A stretch of DNA of 46,181 nucleotides. Origin: Didymodactylos carnosus. Its lineage: Eukaryota; Rotifera; Eurotatoria; Philodinida; Philodinidae. The notes below the pieces were generated by a model that had not been told where the DNA came from, searched no databases, and worked only from the letters and a program-made list of their open reading frames with translations. Made by a program: the position numbers and the translations under genes. Location of the stretch: assembly GCA_905250885.1 (NCBI GenBank), contig CAJNOQ010000577.1, forward strand, positions 1 to 46,181, in the 5' to 3' direction. Each line of letters starts with the position of its first letter. The first letter of the stretch is position 1. Of this stretch, positions 1 through 11,575 are shown in pieces.

Positions 1-525
1 AATGACCCTAGTCACATGCGCCACCATGTGTCACGTGATTAGTCGGCATTTTTGGATTTCAGAGCTATTTTTAAAATACCTTTTCTGCGCGGTAAGACAA
101 ACATTTTTTGAATATCTAAAAATAACGTTCAATACGTCTACTCACTAAATACCTGAGAAGGAGCGAAAGGCATTTTTTTAAGTGAAAGCAAAAGTTTTGC
201 TAAAAGTTCGAATGACACATCACTAAACGCAGTTCTTGACGCTTACCATGAGTATGATATTAGTTTTTGATGAAAAAGTTTTTTTATGGGCGAAAACCGA
301 GTTTTAATGTGCGAAAATCCGGTTTTTGCCTCTGAACTTGAAAATTCTAAATTTCTCTTTGTATACTCCAATACAGTAACTACTTGACTACATGACGACG
401 CAAAGATATCCAAAAAGTTTGTCCTCCCGTTTAGAAAAGATATTTCAAAAATAGCCTTAAAATCTAAAAATGATGCTTCGTCACTGATCACGTCACGCAT
501 ATGGTAGCCCATGTGACTAGGGCCA
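1..525. repeat. Imperfect long terminal-inverted-repeat element, cut by window start
   Basis: The first about 115 bases and the reverse complement of about 405-525 align: both begin with CCCTAGTCACATG and continue through similar segments (GTCACGTGAT / GTGACGTGAT, GCTATTTTT, TCTTTT or CCTTTT, AGACAAAC / GGACAAAC). The arms are clearly diverged, so this is an old foldback element about 525 bases long. The middle has no convincing coding sequence. The left boundary and any target duplication lie outside the window. Confidence 0.7.
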
Positions 526-1060
526 TTGGTAGTCTGTACATCAAATTAAGAGTACCCTCCCCTGGCACCGTAATACTCCTATTTTCCTCTTTATCCCTCT
601 TTAATCGAAGACTCCTCCTCTTTCTACCCTTTTTGAGCGGTTTCTCCTCTTTTTCTGGGATTTACGCTATTTTTAGATCGAAAGTAGTTTCAGATATATT
701 TTTTTATCAATGCCGCCATATGAAACAAAATTCGATCACTTGTAATTACAGAAAACAGTAGATGAAGTCCCTGTGAGACGGTGCTAAAAGCAAGGTGCGA
801 AGAAATCAAAATTCGGTAAAAAGAGCAGATTTATCGGCTGCACAAGTGGCACATGCCTTAATTACTGTTGGAAATGAGAAGTCAACATTGATTAGTCAAG
901 AAATAACAAAAGTAATGAAAGAAGTATCAAAAATTCAGCAGAAACGAAAACATACTGCTCATGTACAGTCAAATAAAAAACAGAAATTAGCTCAAGAACA
1001 GTCAAAAAATAATAGTGATCAGAAGAATATTCCATAGAGAGAATTTGTTTTTAGATTGGT
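526..1060. other. Gene-free stretch, low-complexity
   Basis: No gene is recognised. An open frame of 80 codons at 795-1037 is rich in K, Q and N and has no motif I know. It is read as chance or as a decayed fragment. Confidence 0.4.
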
Positions 1061-1073
1061 TTAACAGTTAGCG

Positions 1074-2345
1074 ATGCTATTTGACATCTGTGGAAGTCGA
1101 TGTTTGATCGGGGTGAAAATTATACCAAAGATACAACATCGAACAAGAAAATCGATGTATTGTTTCCCAGAATTTTCTGACATGTTCTGCTATGGGTTTT
1201 CTGGAAAACTCCAATTTGATTTTCAGCGTTTTTCTGATATCTCGAGAAGGAGAGCATATTTTTTGAAAAGAAAAAAAAAGAACCTGAGATAGGGTCTAAA
1301 GTATCTGTGGTAAAATTTTCATCTCGATCAGACCATTTTTCCGAGGAGTCGTCATGTGACCCGATGGAAACTGGAATTTTCCAGAAAACCTATAGCAGAA
1401 CATGTCAGAAAATCCGGGGCAAAAATACATCGATTTTCTTTTTCGATGTTCTATCTCTGGTATAATTTCCACCCTGATCATCGGCTTCTACGCTTTTCAA
1501 ACGAGTCGAAAAACAGTACAGATTTCGGGAAAAGATGATTCGAAAGTAGAGAAGCTATAGATGCACATCTCAAGTTAGTTGTCCGATATATGCTTTAGTT
1601 ATCCTACGGTTAGTGCCACAAAATGAGTATATGTTTAAAACAATTCTATCGTTTTTCCTACGAGATAATTAATGGTCACGTGATCCATGGTCACGTGATT
1701 CATGGTCGTGTGATTCATGGTCATGTGATTCATGATCATGTGATTCATGATCATGTGATTCATGTGATATGTGGTAGAAGATAAAAATGATAAAATGTGA
1801 TATGTGGGTAGATGAATAAAATTTGAAACACAGTTTTGTTGGTTACCTGTAGACTCTCTATTTTCTCTAGTTAAGAGTACCCCCCTCGTTTTTTATCCTC
1901 TTGGAAATCGGGAAAGCCGATGTCGGATTGTATTCAAATTTATACCAGAGATGGAATATCAAAAGAGAAAATCGATGTATTTCCTTTCTCAGAATTTTCT
2001 GACGTGCTCTTCTATGGGTTTTCTAGAAAACTCCAGTTTTCATCGGGTCACATTACGACCCCTCGAAAAAATGGTCTGATCGAGCTCAAAATTTTACCAC
2101 GGATACGTTAGACCCTTTCTTAGGATGTAAATTTTTCTTTTCGAAAAATATTCTTTCCCAAATATTCTCGAGATATTCAAAAAATACTGAAGTCCTGTAT
2201 AAAAAACCGGTTTTTCATTTCGAAAGCCTTCTCATGCCGAAAGTTAAAATCAAAAACGTTTTAAAAAAACGAACCTGAGATAGGGTCTGCAGTATCTGTA
2301 GTAAAAGTTTGAGCTCGATCGGACCATTTTTTTGAGGAGTCGTAA
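1074..2345. repeat. Cluster of direct and inverted copies of one about 250-base repeat unit
   Basis: Three related units are visible: about 1,105-1,290 forward, about 1,296-1,490 reverse and about 1,945-2,111 forward. Shared landmarks are AGAAAATCGATGTATT, AATTTTCTGAC, GGTTTTCTGGAAAA(C/T)TCC and AGGAGTCGTCATGTGACCC. A fourth partial copy at about 2,268-2,345 shares GAACCTGAGATAGGGTCT with 1,281-1,300. The first two units form an inverted pair. The apparent open frames are conceptual translations of this repeat, not a recognised protein. Confidence 0.75.
1672..1761. repeat. 15-base tandem repeat, six units, with E-box core
   Basis: Six consecutive units of ATGGTCACGTGATTC occur, the later ones changed to ATGGTCATGTGATTC and then ATGATCATGTGATTC. 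The first units contain the palindrome CACGTG (E-box core); the last three have lost it by transition to CATGTG. It lies between the inverted and forward copies of the 1,074-2,345 repeat cluster. Confidence 0.9.
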
Positions 2346-4671
2346 TGTGTGCCAATTGAAGAGACTATCGAAAAAACGCATAGTGAGAAAAGTACATTCT
2401 ACATACGGCTCTGTTTTTCAGGGCATTTGCGGCTATGCTTATATCTCCAAAAAAAATTCATCGGAAAGTTCTGGAAAACATCTCATTTTAAAGAGCACAC
2501 TATCTTCTATCATGCTGTATATAAGAAAAAATTTTGACTATATAGGAAAGGAGAGAAAATTTTACGAACCTAAAAAATTGAGATTTCCTAGGCTTTGAAG
2601 GAAAAACTTAAAACTTCATAATTTTTTCAAGGAAGGCCATGGAAAGCTGGGAGTGGTCTCATTTTATAGATCAGACTTTCCTCTACATTAGACTATGTCC
2701 AGCTCAAAATGGAAACTTTTCAGCAAAAAAGAAGTGCTTAAATGACTCACAGAAGAAAAAAAAGAATTGGAGTTCTGATTCTTTCGTTTCCATTGATGTG
2801 TGCTCTCTAGTAAGCGACAATTGGTACAAGTCGAACAACATACACTTTAAATATTGATTTGTTTACCTATGCTCAATCGGCGGTCCATGCCTCACAGTGG
2901 GCATCCAGGCGGACATTAGGCGGAAAAGTGACTTTGTTTCTTTTCGAAAACAAAATAGTGCAAAATATAGCCCTTGAAATTCTCTATCGAATGGTGTATA
3001 AATGTCTATTGTGATTTTCACTCCTTCATGGAGAAATCGGGCCACAAAGAAAGGTCCCAAAACATCATTTGTACGAACTAAACCATGATAAACCATGATT
3101 CGTTGCTCGCTCAGATATGTAACGCATTTTCAAATTACATATTCGGAACCAGCATGTTCTCAGGTGTCTACTGATACCAAAATATATATACTTCATTCGC
3201 AAATTCATTATGTAACAGCTCTTGAATTCTTCATCGTTCAGTTGACCATGACACAACCTTAGTACAGTCGACTGGCCCCCGTTGGTCCCACTCCAAAGTC
3301 ACATCAAAATACACCAAAATGTTCCCCTGAATGTACACTATCTACGGTTCATTCCACTTTTTTTTAAAGTCGAAATATCGAATTTTCAAAGCCCATACGG
3401 TTTTTGACGTACTTCGTGGTTTTCTCTCTTATATATACACTTTTCTTCATATATAATACCATATTCGGAATCAGCGTGAAAAACTGCATCGAATGGTGTA
3501 TAACTTATCTAGTTTCAGTCGCTCGATTTTGAATCCTAGAAATTTCTTAGTTTTTGAGCTTAACACAAACAATTTCGTGCTGAAAATTTGAATTTCAAGA
3601 TAAAGTAACCTGAACGACTCGAAACATGTTTCTTATAGGTTTTCGACAATGCTCTTTCCAGTGGCATCGTTTTTAAATATTGAGAAAGTTTTCTGAAGGG
3701 TTTTCCAGACGCCGGATCTCTGGAAAACTCTTTTGAAAACTTTTTCAAAATCCAACTCTCATGCCATTAGAAAGAGGATCATGAAAAACCTATAAAAAAA
3801 TGGTTCATGAAATTTTAGTGCACTCATAAAGCCTGCTCTGACAAAAAATGCCCACAGTGGATTGGTGGGATTGATACGAAGCTTAACTGGTACCAATCCT
3901 CCAAGCCTAAGATTGGAACTGGTGCAAGCCTAGCCATAATATTGCCACAATCGAATGCGACAGCTTTTCTATAGATGAATATTTTTTTCCCTTCAACAAG
4001 GCAGAGAGAGGTAAAGAATGTTCTTTTGGTCTGTTCGAATTATCATTTCAAGTAGAAGTCGAATCGACAGATGTGCATATCTATCTTGTCCGATTACTTT
4101 AAATTTTTTCAAATTTTCACGTTGAAAAATCATCGAGATTTTCACGAAAAAAATGAAAATCAAGTTAAAGTTTCGAAATATTCGATTTTTGAGTTTGCAT
4201 GTCTGTTTAGGTGAGTCGGCGTTTTTGGAAATGTCAGCAGGATCGTCTACTAATAGCATCTAAATGGTCGATTATTCGTGGTTTTAGAAAAAATTAGCAG
4301 TAAGGAGGCTAAACAAAGTTTTTTTATGACCCATTATAGAAATTGTCGTCAAGTGAACATTTCTTGTTGATTATGGAGAGACTTTAAATTTTGGTGGTAA
4401 GATATATATTTTCCAAAAGAACACATTTTAGGTTATTTGATGATGTCGCGAACTCAACCGGTAGTAAAAAACGTTTTTTTAAGGAAAAGAAGCGTGATGA
4501 TAAAACAAAAAAGTCTGTTTGGATGAAGGTTTATGTAAGCCGCAGAGCTATTACAGTATCATACAGTTCAGTCTTGGCCTGTCTATATGAAAATTCTCTG
4601 TTGTTAAACTTGGGATATTGTTATAAGACTGATCTACTGTATACAACTTGTTTCTCTAACGATTTCCAAAA
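2346..4671. other. Gene-free stretch with decayed repeats
   Basis: No gene is recognised. A possible old element is bounded by similar inverted ends: CACAGTGGGCAT at about 2,892 and the reverse of ATGCCCACAGTG at about 3,848. A segment at about 2,975-2,998 is shared with the right end of the window. Several open frames of 60-100 codons lie here on both strands, but none has a recognisable domain. Confidence 0.4.
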
Positions 4672-5553
4672 CTATTCTAACACTCTATATATTTCTTCAT
4701 AAGCAAGAAAACAAGCAGCACTAACCGGTATTGTTCTCAACACTATTGGTACAAAGCCTCTAAAAAAGATTTTTATTCCGCCATCCTGGTACAACTGTTT
4801 CACACAGTCCATATAGGAAGTGTATTTCCGATGTTCTCGTCGAATGTCATCTGTCTGAATGGCCGATTTAATTACATCAAATGGGTAACAGGAAAACCAG
4901 CATGCTAATCCTCCGCAAGCACCACCTAAAAGTGTCGTTAAACGAAAATGATACTCCTTTGTACCGCTGTACCAGTCAGATGACGTATTAGTATAAAGTT
5001 TACGTTTTGTCCATTCATATCCACCAAAAAAAAACATGCAGGCCGGTACGCTTCGAATTATAGTTGCCGTAAAACCCCGATAAAATCCAAATAATCCATT
5101 TGTGTTCAAAATATATTTCATACCATCAAGAACATTTGGATCGAATACGTGAGTATGTTGTTTTATCTGTCTTTGTATTTGACAATGAATCAGTTCTAGT
5201 GGAGTTTCAATAAAGGATGAGATACATCCTGTTAATGCACCAGCTAGAAAACACCTTGATATTTCATAATTGTCATCAATCTCTTTAATTCCTAACCATC
5301 GTTTCAATTGTCCATAAAAGAAGAACTGTTCACTCATGATAATAGCTGGGCTAACCATTGGTATATCCTTATTTTTATAATAGCCAAGTATACCCTGTTT
5401 ATTCCAAATACTTCGAGCACAATGCAATGCACTCTTGTATGTATCAGGATTTGTTCTTAATTGAATGATAACTGTGTTCAATGGATGGGAAACAAGAATC
5501 GAAACTAAACCACCTCCACTACCAGCCAGAACATCTTTGGTTGCACTATTCAT
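4672..5553 (-). CDS. Mitochondrial carrier family protein (SLC25A20/29/45/47-like)
   Basis: A 293-residue intronless frame with the three-fold SLC25 architecture, about 100 residues per repeat and two membrane helices in each. The carrier signatures are HPLNTV (near residue 23), TPLELI (near 118) and YPFDVI (near 225). Repeats 2 and 3 keep the canonical P-x-[D/E]; repeat 1 has Asn in place of the acidic residue. Each repeat has a G-x-x-G-x-x-[R/K] region after the first helix of the pair, such as GFYRGF and IFFRGF. Family knowledge places it in the inner mitochondrial membrane. Closest resemblance is to the carnitine/acylcarnitine and basic amino-acid carriers, but the substrate cannot be read from this sequence. 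The Met at 5553 is chosen because the first helix follows at once. The gene is transcribed away from the glucosyltransferase-like gene across a shared 867-base upstream region. Confidence 0.9.
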   Translation of the reverse strand: MNSATKDVLAGSGGGLVSILVSHPLNTVIIQLRTNPDTYKSALHCARSIWNKQGILGYYKNKDIPMVSPAIIMSEQFFFYGQLKRWLGIKEIDDNYEISRCFLAGALTGCISSFIETPLELIHCQIQRQIKQHTHVFDPNVLDGMKYILNTNGLFGFYRGFTATIIRSVPACMFFFGGYEWTKRKLYTNTSSDWYSGTKEYHFRLTTLLGGACGGLACWFSCYPFDVIKSAIQTDDIRREHRKYTSYMDCVKQLYQDGGIKIFFRGFVPIVLRTIPVSAACFLAYEEIYRVLE

Positions 5554-6420
5554 TTGAGATATGATCTATGTGATAATGATGTATAATATAATCAAACATC
5601 TTCGTATAATATGGAAAGAAGAAAGATTGTCAGTCAGTTGACAAAACGGGCTAATATTAAACAGAGACCGTACTCTTATATTAAATAAATAAGTCGATAG
5701 AACGAAGTGACTACAGTTACTATGATAACACATGACCACTGATTAAGTGCACTATAGTATTGGCTATATTATTAGATTCAGTCATTCCACTGAGATAGTA
5801 TTGTATTATATAAGCTGACACGAACCTCTGAATTCATTCAATTTTTTTAAGCAGTTCAATATAGTACATATATAGTGAAAAGCACAGCAAATTTTAAATT
5901 AAATTCTTGGACTAATCGTTATTCGTTAAACGAATCATATACATTCAATGTTCTTACCTTTTTCATACATACTCCATAGTATTTATTTGCTTTGCGTTCT
6001 CTTGATAAATACGTTCGTAATAGCTGTATATATATTATATATACAGGCAAGGATAAAATAATAGAAAAAAACATCAATGTGTTTGCGTTCACGTTAGTCA
6101 TGTGATATTGTGTCTAAGTGCATATTGATAGCATTGAATGATATACATATTGTGTAACTTGAAGCAGTTAATGACGAAAAAATCAATATTTTGTTCATAG
6201 ATTGCTCAGTAAATATAAATATAGACTTGCATAAGATTAAATATCGTGAGATTTGTACACGAGTACAAATCGTTGTTTCATTAAAGATCAAGAAGTTACA
6301 ACGAAAAATATCTGCACTCAATAACCATTTGGTGTGAGAATCTATTGTATTTAGATATAAATTTCCGAAATAATTGCAACGATTATTTTTAAGCATTTAC
6401 AATCATTACAAAGTAAAATA
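5554..6420. promoter_or_regulatory. Shared divergent upstream region
   Basis: This 867-base AT-rich interval separates two genes transcribed in opposite directions, so it must hold both promoters. No defined core motif can be assigned. Open frames at 5,919-6,396 on the minus strand show low-complexity residues and no domain, and are not called as genes. Confidence 0.45.
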
Positions 6421-9000
6421 ATGCATCACGGAACGTATTCTCCAGCTAATCGAATAATAGAACGACGTAATAATCGGAAAATACCACCAGCGATTGCATA
6501 CACTTTCTCACTATCACCAGAAAAAGAGTCAAGTGCTGATGAATTATCCCAAGAAACCCCTATGAATGAAAAGCCACAGTATGATGCTAATCTGACACAT
6601 GAGGGTAGAATTGATCTTCATATTAATGAAAATACGTGTAAAAATTTTCACGGTTTACCATCAACAGAATTTCAACCGCAGGATGAGACACTTATATATG
6701 GTGAAGGTCTTGATAGCACTGATAACTTGACGCTCGGTCAAGAAATACCTCGTTTAGCCATTTGTATCATGATTGTTGGTAGCCAAGGTGATGTACAACC
6801 ATTTGTTGCATTCGGAAAAGAATTAATGAAAGCTGGACATCGAGTGCGCCTTGCTACACACGAAACATTTCGAAAATTTGTTCGAGAAAACGGTCTAGAA
6901 TTTTATCCATTACGTGGTGATCCAAAAGAATTGATGGAATATGCAGTTAAAAATGAAGGAATTATACCGTCATTCGGCAGTATATTGGAAGGTGATGTTT
7001 CTAGAACGAAAGAGCAACTAGTTGAAATTCTCGATTCAACTTTTAAAGCTTGCATCGAGCCAGATGACGAGACGAACCACCCGTTTATCGCTGAAGCTAT
7101 TATTTCAAATCCACCGACATTCGGACACATTCATTGTGCACAAAAACTCTGTATTCCTCTACATATCTGTTTTACGATGCCTTGGAGTCCAACGGGAGCA
7201 TTTCCGCATCCACTTGCCAATATTAGTTATAACAAAGAGCACATCTCAAAAATAAATTATTTGTCATACGAGATAGTTGAAGTCATTACATGGTCCGGAA
7301 TGAAACATTTAATAAACGATTTTCGTAAAAAAACGCTGGAACTCGAAACATTATCAACATCGCAGGCGATCCATCTAATGACAACTAAACAAGTTCCTCA
7401 TACATATTGCTGGAGTCCAGCATTACTAGGAAAACCGAAAGACTGGAAAGAGTATATAGATGTGAGTGGTTTCTTTTTCTTAGACACTACCACGAATTAT
7501 AGTCCACCTGACGACCTTGTCCAATTTCTTAAATCAGATTCACCTGTTATTTATATTGGTTTTGGAAGTATCGTGCCTGATAATTCTGCACGTTTGACCA
7601 AGGCTGTTCTAGAAGCGGTTAAACTTGTTAATTGCAAAGCGGTAATATCAAAAGGGTGGGGCAGAATGGGAGATGGAATTGAAGTATCTGAGAAGATTTA
7701 TCTTCTCGATCAGTGTCCGCACGACTGGTTGTTTCCACAGGTCACTGCTGTGTGTCACCATGGTGGTGCCGGTACCACGGCTGCCGGTCTTAGATATGGA
7801 AAACCCACTATTATCGTTCCATTCTTTGGGGATCAGTTTTTTTGGGGTTCTGTTGTACATAAAATCAATGCCGGTCCTTTGCCTTTACCTGGAAAAAATC
7901 TTACAGCATATCAACTTGCAGATGCTATTCGGTTTTCACTCAAACACGAAACATGTACTGCTGCTGAAGAAATAGCATCAAAAATGAAAAGGGAAAATGG
8001 CGTTGCTGCAGCAGTAAGATCTTTTCATGTCAATCTTCCGTTGGAAAGGATGTTGAGCGATTTAGAAACTACATTTCCTGCATGTTTCTCTCTCCCAAAA
8101 TATGACATGAAGATTTCTCGACCTGTAGCTCAAGTACTGGTGGCATCTGCAGTAATTGAAGAAACCGATTTGGAATTCTATCCTGTCAAACAGTGGGAAA
8201 TTAATGAAGATTCACATGCACATGTGCCCACATACGGTTTGGTGAAAGGAGCTAAAAAAGCTGTGTCAACTTTGACTTCGGAAACGGCAGATGGTTTTGA
8301 GACTGCCTGGAATGCAAGTAATCCATTGTCAGGAACAGTAGCGATTGGAAAAGGTCTTTTGAAAGGCGTTGGAGGTGGCTTGTTTCACTCATCAAAAGGG
8401 ATTCTATCGTTGTACGGTGAAACTTCTCATTTAGTGAATAAAGTTCCATCGTTGTACGATTGCAATTATACACCACAACGCCCTGTGGTAAGCGATATGT
8501 CAACGGGCGTGAAAGCGGCAAAAAAGCTTGTTCAAAATAGTTTTATAGAAGGGGCAACAGACTGGTACAAAAAGCCAAAAGAAGAAGCTAAAAGGCATGG
8601 GAAGAAAGGCTATGTGATTGGTGCTGGAATCGGATTACTGAACGTTCCAATAAAACCCATGGTTGGAACACTTGAAGCAATTTCGCTGGCCAGTCATGGT
8701 GCATATCTGTCAGCTAAACATCACGTAAAAGGCAAAGATACGAAAGAAAATTTTGTCTCACTTCGATTATCACGAAGTCACAATGCATCTAACGAGAATA
8801 TATTGGCAGAACATAACAACGACGAAAGCGCAGCATCAGCTCAATCAGGTTATTCACGAGAAGTTTGTCAGCAAATTTTAGATGAATTTCAATCTAACAA
8901 AACTGTTAAAAAGGACATCTATACGATGATAAAAAAATTACGATCAAGATCACTAGGTAGTTTACATGAGAAGAACACAGAGATGATTACGATGCTATAA
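6421..9000 (+). CDS. Sterol 3-beta-glucosyltransferase-like GT1 enzyme with fungal-type C-terminal extension
   Basis: An 859-residue intronless frame. Residues 1-110 are polar and probably disordered. Residues about 112-260 are the N-terminal glycosyltransferase-28 fold, with GSQGDVQPF near 119 and RLATHETFRKFV. Residues about 370-540 are the UDP-sugar-binding half, with YIGFGSIV, HHGGAGTTAAGLRYGKPT near 445 and PFFGDQFFWG. The family (UGT80/ATG26) transfers glucose from UDP-glucose to the sterol 3-hydroxyl. The PH and GRAM domains of yeast Atg26 are absent. Residues about 600-790 form a glycine-rich extension (GTVAIGKGLLKGVGGGLFHS, GYVIGAGIGLLNVPIKP) that I associate with fungal and amoeboid members. 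The first Met is followed by an uninterrupted frame. Animals generally lack this enzyme, so horizontal origin is plausible but untested. Confidence 0.9.
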   Translation: MHHGTYSPANRIIERRNNRKIPPAIAYTFSLSPEKESSADELSQETPMNEKPQYDANLTHEGRIDLHINENTCKNFHGLPSTEFQPQDETLIYGEGLDSTDNLTLGQEIPRLAICIMIVGSQGDVQPFVAFGKELMKAGHRVRLATHETFRKFVRENGLEFYPLRGDPKELMEYAVKNEGIIPSFGSILEGDVSRTKEQLVEILDSTFKACIEPDDETNHPFIAEAIISNPPTFGHIHCAQKLCIPLHICFTMPWSPTGAFPHPLANISYNKEHISKINYLSYEIVEVITWSGMKHLINDFRKKTLELETLSTSQAIHLMTTKQVPHTYCWSPALLGKPKDWKEYIDVSGFFFLDTTTNYSPPDDLVQFLKSDSPVIYIGFGSIVPDNSARLTKAVLEAVKLVNCKAVISKGWGRMGDGIEVSEKIYLLDQCPHDWLFPQVTAVCHHGGAGTTAAGLRYGKPTIIVPFFGDQFFWGSVVHKINAGPLPLPGKNLTAYQLADAIRFSLKHETCTAAEEIASKMKRENGVAAAVRSFHVNLPLERMLSDLETTFPACFSLPKYDMKISRPVAQVLVASAVIEETDLEFYPVKQWEINEDSHAHVPTYGLVKGAKKAVSTLTSETADGFETAWNASNPLSGTVAIGKGLLKGVGGGLFHSSKGILSLYGETSHLVNKVPSLYDCNYTPQRPVVSDMSTGVKAAKKLVQNSFIEGATDWYKKPKEEAKRHGKKGYVIGAGIGLLNVPIKPMVGTLEAISLASHGAYLSAKHHVKGKDTKENFVSLRLSRSHNASNENILAEHNNDESAASAQSGYSREVCQQILDEFQSNKTVKKDIYTMIKKLRSRSLGSLHEKNTEMITML

Positions 9001-9041
9001 ACCAAGGTTTGTACAGAATACTACTCTACTGATTAGTCTAA

Positions 9042-9047
9042 AATAAA
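9042..9047 (+). terminator. Candidate polyadenylation signal AATAAA
   Basis: AATAAA lies 42 bases after the stop codon of the glucosyltransferase-like gene. That is a sensible position for its 3' end, although such hexamers are common in AT-rich DNA. Confidence 0.4.
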
Positions 9048-11543
9048 TTAATACATTGTTTGTTATGATTAAGTCGACTGATTTACCGGGTAAAAAGTTC
9101 AGCCTGGCTGCATCTCAACGAAAACGAAAAGTCCCAAAGATAATACTAGGAGGGAAAAACCATTCAGACATCTCTAACTACAGTAGATTTCTTCAAATTC
9201 TTCTAGAGATCTAGAGATAAAAATTTATACTTTCTTTCAGATTATGAACTTTTTTTCGGGAAGAAAAACGTCTGATAGTCTCGAAGAGCGCTATTCTGTA
9301 CTTAAACTATATGATCTTACTCTCACTGATTTGAATAAAAGTAGCAGCGTTACAAAATGAACTTCCTTTTGTAGATGTAACAACCAATTATCTTACACGA
9401 ATACAACCAGCAAAGTGATTCATTCCTTTTTTGTTGAAATATACAAACGAACTTGAGCGATTTTTCTCCTGAACTAGTTCTTGCATTCTTCGATCGTTCA
9501 AGATAATCTTCTCAACTAGGAGAAGAAATAATTGACCGTTGCAATATTCCTCGTTGTTTCAATCTAGTCTTACGAATCCACAGTAATAAGTTGCAACAAT
9601 ATAGTGATAAATAATGTGGACAGCTGACGCACCACTGCAAAGTGACCCAGATCAACGGTCACGCCTGAGTCGCGATGTCACGATCGTGATCACTATAAAC
9701 TCATGGCTGTCGTGTCGCGATCGCTACAAAGTCACATTATCACATCGTGATCTTGGTAAACTCTTGTTTTTTAGAAAAAATATTTTGTAGGAGTCCAATC
9801 GCGATTTCATAGTCACAGCGCGATCGCTATATGCTCGCGAAGTCATGGCGTGATCGCTACACACTCGCGATCTCGTGGCAGGACTCTAAATCTGCACCGA
9901 TTCCATTCTTAAGAATTCAGTATAGTTTTTCGTAGCGCAATCACTATCATATTGCTATTTCGCGACGCGACTCATGCCGACAGTAATTGCGGCTATTGCA
10001 GGACAATCTAGCTGAGTTTTAAAAAGTCGCGACGCGACTCACGTCACGGAATTTTATCAGTGGATATAGTTGGTACTTTTTGAATTGCAAGAACGAAAAA
10101 GAATTCTTTTTCTCTTATTTCAAAGTGAGAATTTAATCTATATTCCGTATACAAATAGATAGTCCACTTTCTATTTATAACATAAATAGTATATACTATG
10201 TGTCTATAGACACGTGTGTGATTGAAGATATGTGTTTTTGTTATTCTCATTTTAAAGGAGATAGCTATACAAAAAAACCAGTGTCCGTTATATACAAGAC
10301 ACTTCGTATTTTCTTAGCATAGTGTGCAGACTATATTTACGCCCGACTGTTTTGCAGTTTATATGTGCTTTTTTCACTTTTTCAAGAGGGAAGCACATGA
10401 AAAAATAAGTAATATACAAAGTAAGTACACAGCAATTTTAATGAACGAAGGAGTATGAAAACATAGATCCTTTTCACGTTTGTTGTCATTAAGTTGAAGA
10501 CTTTTTGTTTAACTATTTTGGGTATAAAAACGGACTTCTGCTATGTACAACTTCGCTAAATATGTTAACTTCGCAAGGTCTCAAAATAAAAATGCACCAA
10601 AGTGAGAAATGCATCAAAGGTTGATGTCATCGCAGTCGTGAGTATCCTCGGTGTAAGACCGCTTTGTCGTTGATGACTTTCAGGATGTAGTGAGTATCAT
10701 TTCGGTCCTGTTTGACGCAGAGAGGATTGGGGCTAAGCCATTCCGCCTCATTCACAGGATGCTAGATTGGCTCTAGCAACAAACTAATATTAGCGTCTAG
10801 TATTTACGAATACGCATTCTCTGAAAGTTCAAGCCTGAATGTTTTCTTCACATACGGCAAACGTTACCTTATTGGTAAGGCTCACGTTAAAATCATAAGA
10901 CATCAGCCTCTCTCACCTTTATTTTGATGCCAGATTTTGAATCATAGGGGACAGAAAACTTCATTCGAAATGAAAATTTCTTCCACTAAAGTTATCAAGC
11001 TCATGATTAACTTTTCAGAAATAGAGTAAAGAAGATAGTTGAACATCGCGATAGAAATATGCCCGAAGGATTTAAAGGAGGAACTTGATCTTCAAAATTT
11101 TTGCGTGTACTCACTTTAATTTCGTATTAGTTCTTCAGTAAAAATGTTTTTTAGATAGAAATTGTGAAGTACTGAACGCATCGTAAGATCAATGTAAACT
11201 TCAAAAAGTCGCATCATGTTCTTGAAGAAAAGTCCGAGTAAAACATGGTGCGATCAAGAACTACAGCTATGTACAACGGTGCTGTCAGACTTCCAGTAAA
11301 ACTAGAATTCAAGAGCTCCACCAGAATTACGCCATCTTTTTGATCTTAAATTCTCGCAAATGTTTCTAAGTGGAATAATCATAAAGGATCATTTTTAATC
11401 TTTTTTTTGAAAAATTTAGGTATTGTGCTCTCTATAAAAAATCTCATTCTCTTTTGACTAGTGAGTACAAAAAAATGTGGGACCACCTTAATGGGGCATA
11501 AAAAAGCTCACCTAACTGCATGGAGTATCCTACAGGATAACGA
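9048..11543. other. Gene-free stretch with degenerate GATCG-rich repeats
   Basis: No gene is recognised. At about 9,640-10,040 a degenerate repeat with cores like CGCGATCGCTA and TCACGATCGTGATCACTA recurs roughly every 30-50 bases, in a locally GC-richer patch. At 10,632-10,758 the minus strand has a short open stretch (WLSPNPLCVKQDRND, then HYILKVIND) that could be a coding relic but matches nothing I know. Confidence 0.5.
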
Positions 11544-11575
11544 CTGGTGCGTTGCAGTCGACTGCAACGCACCAG
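11544..11575. repeat. Perfect 32-base palindrome
   Basis: Two 16-base half-sites with no spacer, CTGGTGCGTTGCAGTC followed by its exact reverse complement. It is GC-rich compared with the AT-rich surroundings and lies about 150 bases outside the left arm of the inverted-repeat element at 11,726-12,646. Confidence 0.9.

Noticed and set aside
1790-1820. TGTGGG near 1,804 as a rotifer-type telomere repeat
   Set aside because: Only a single copy is present; no tandem array.
10632-10758. Minus-strand open stretch with WLSPNPLCVKQDRND as a gene
   Set aside because: Only about 42 codons between stops, no splice partners, and no family recognised; mentioned only as a possible relic.
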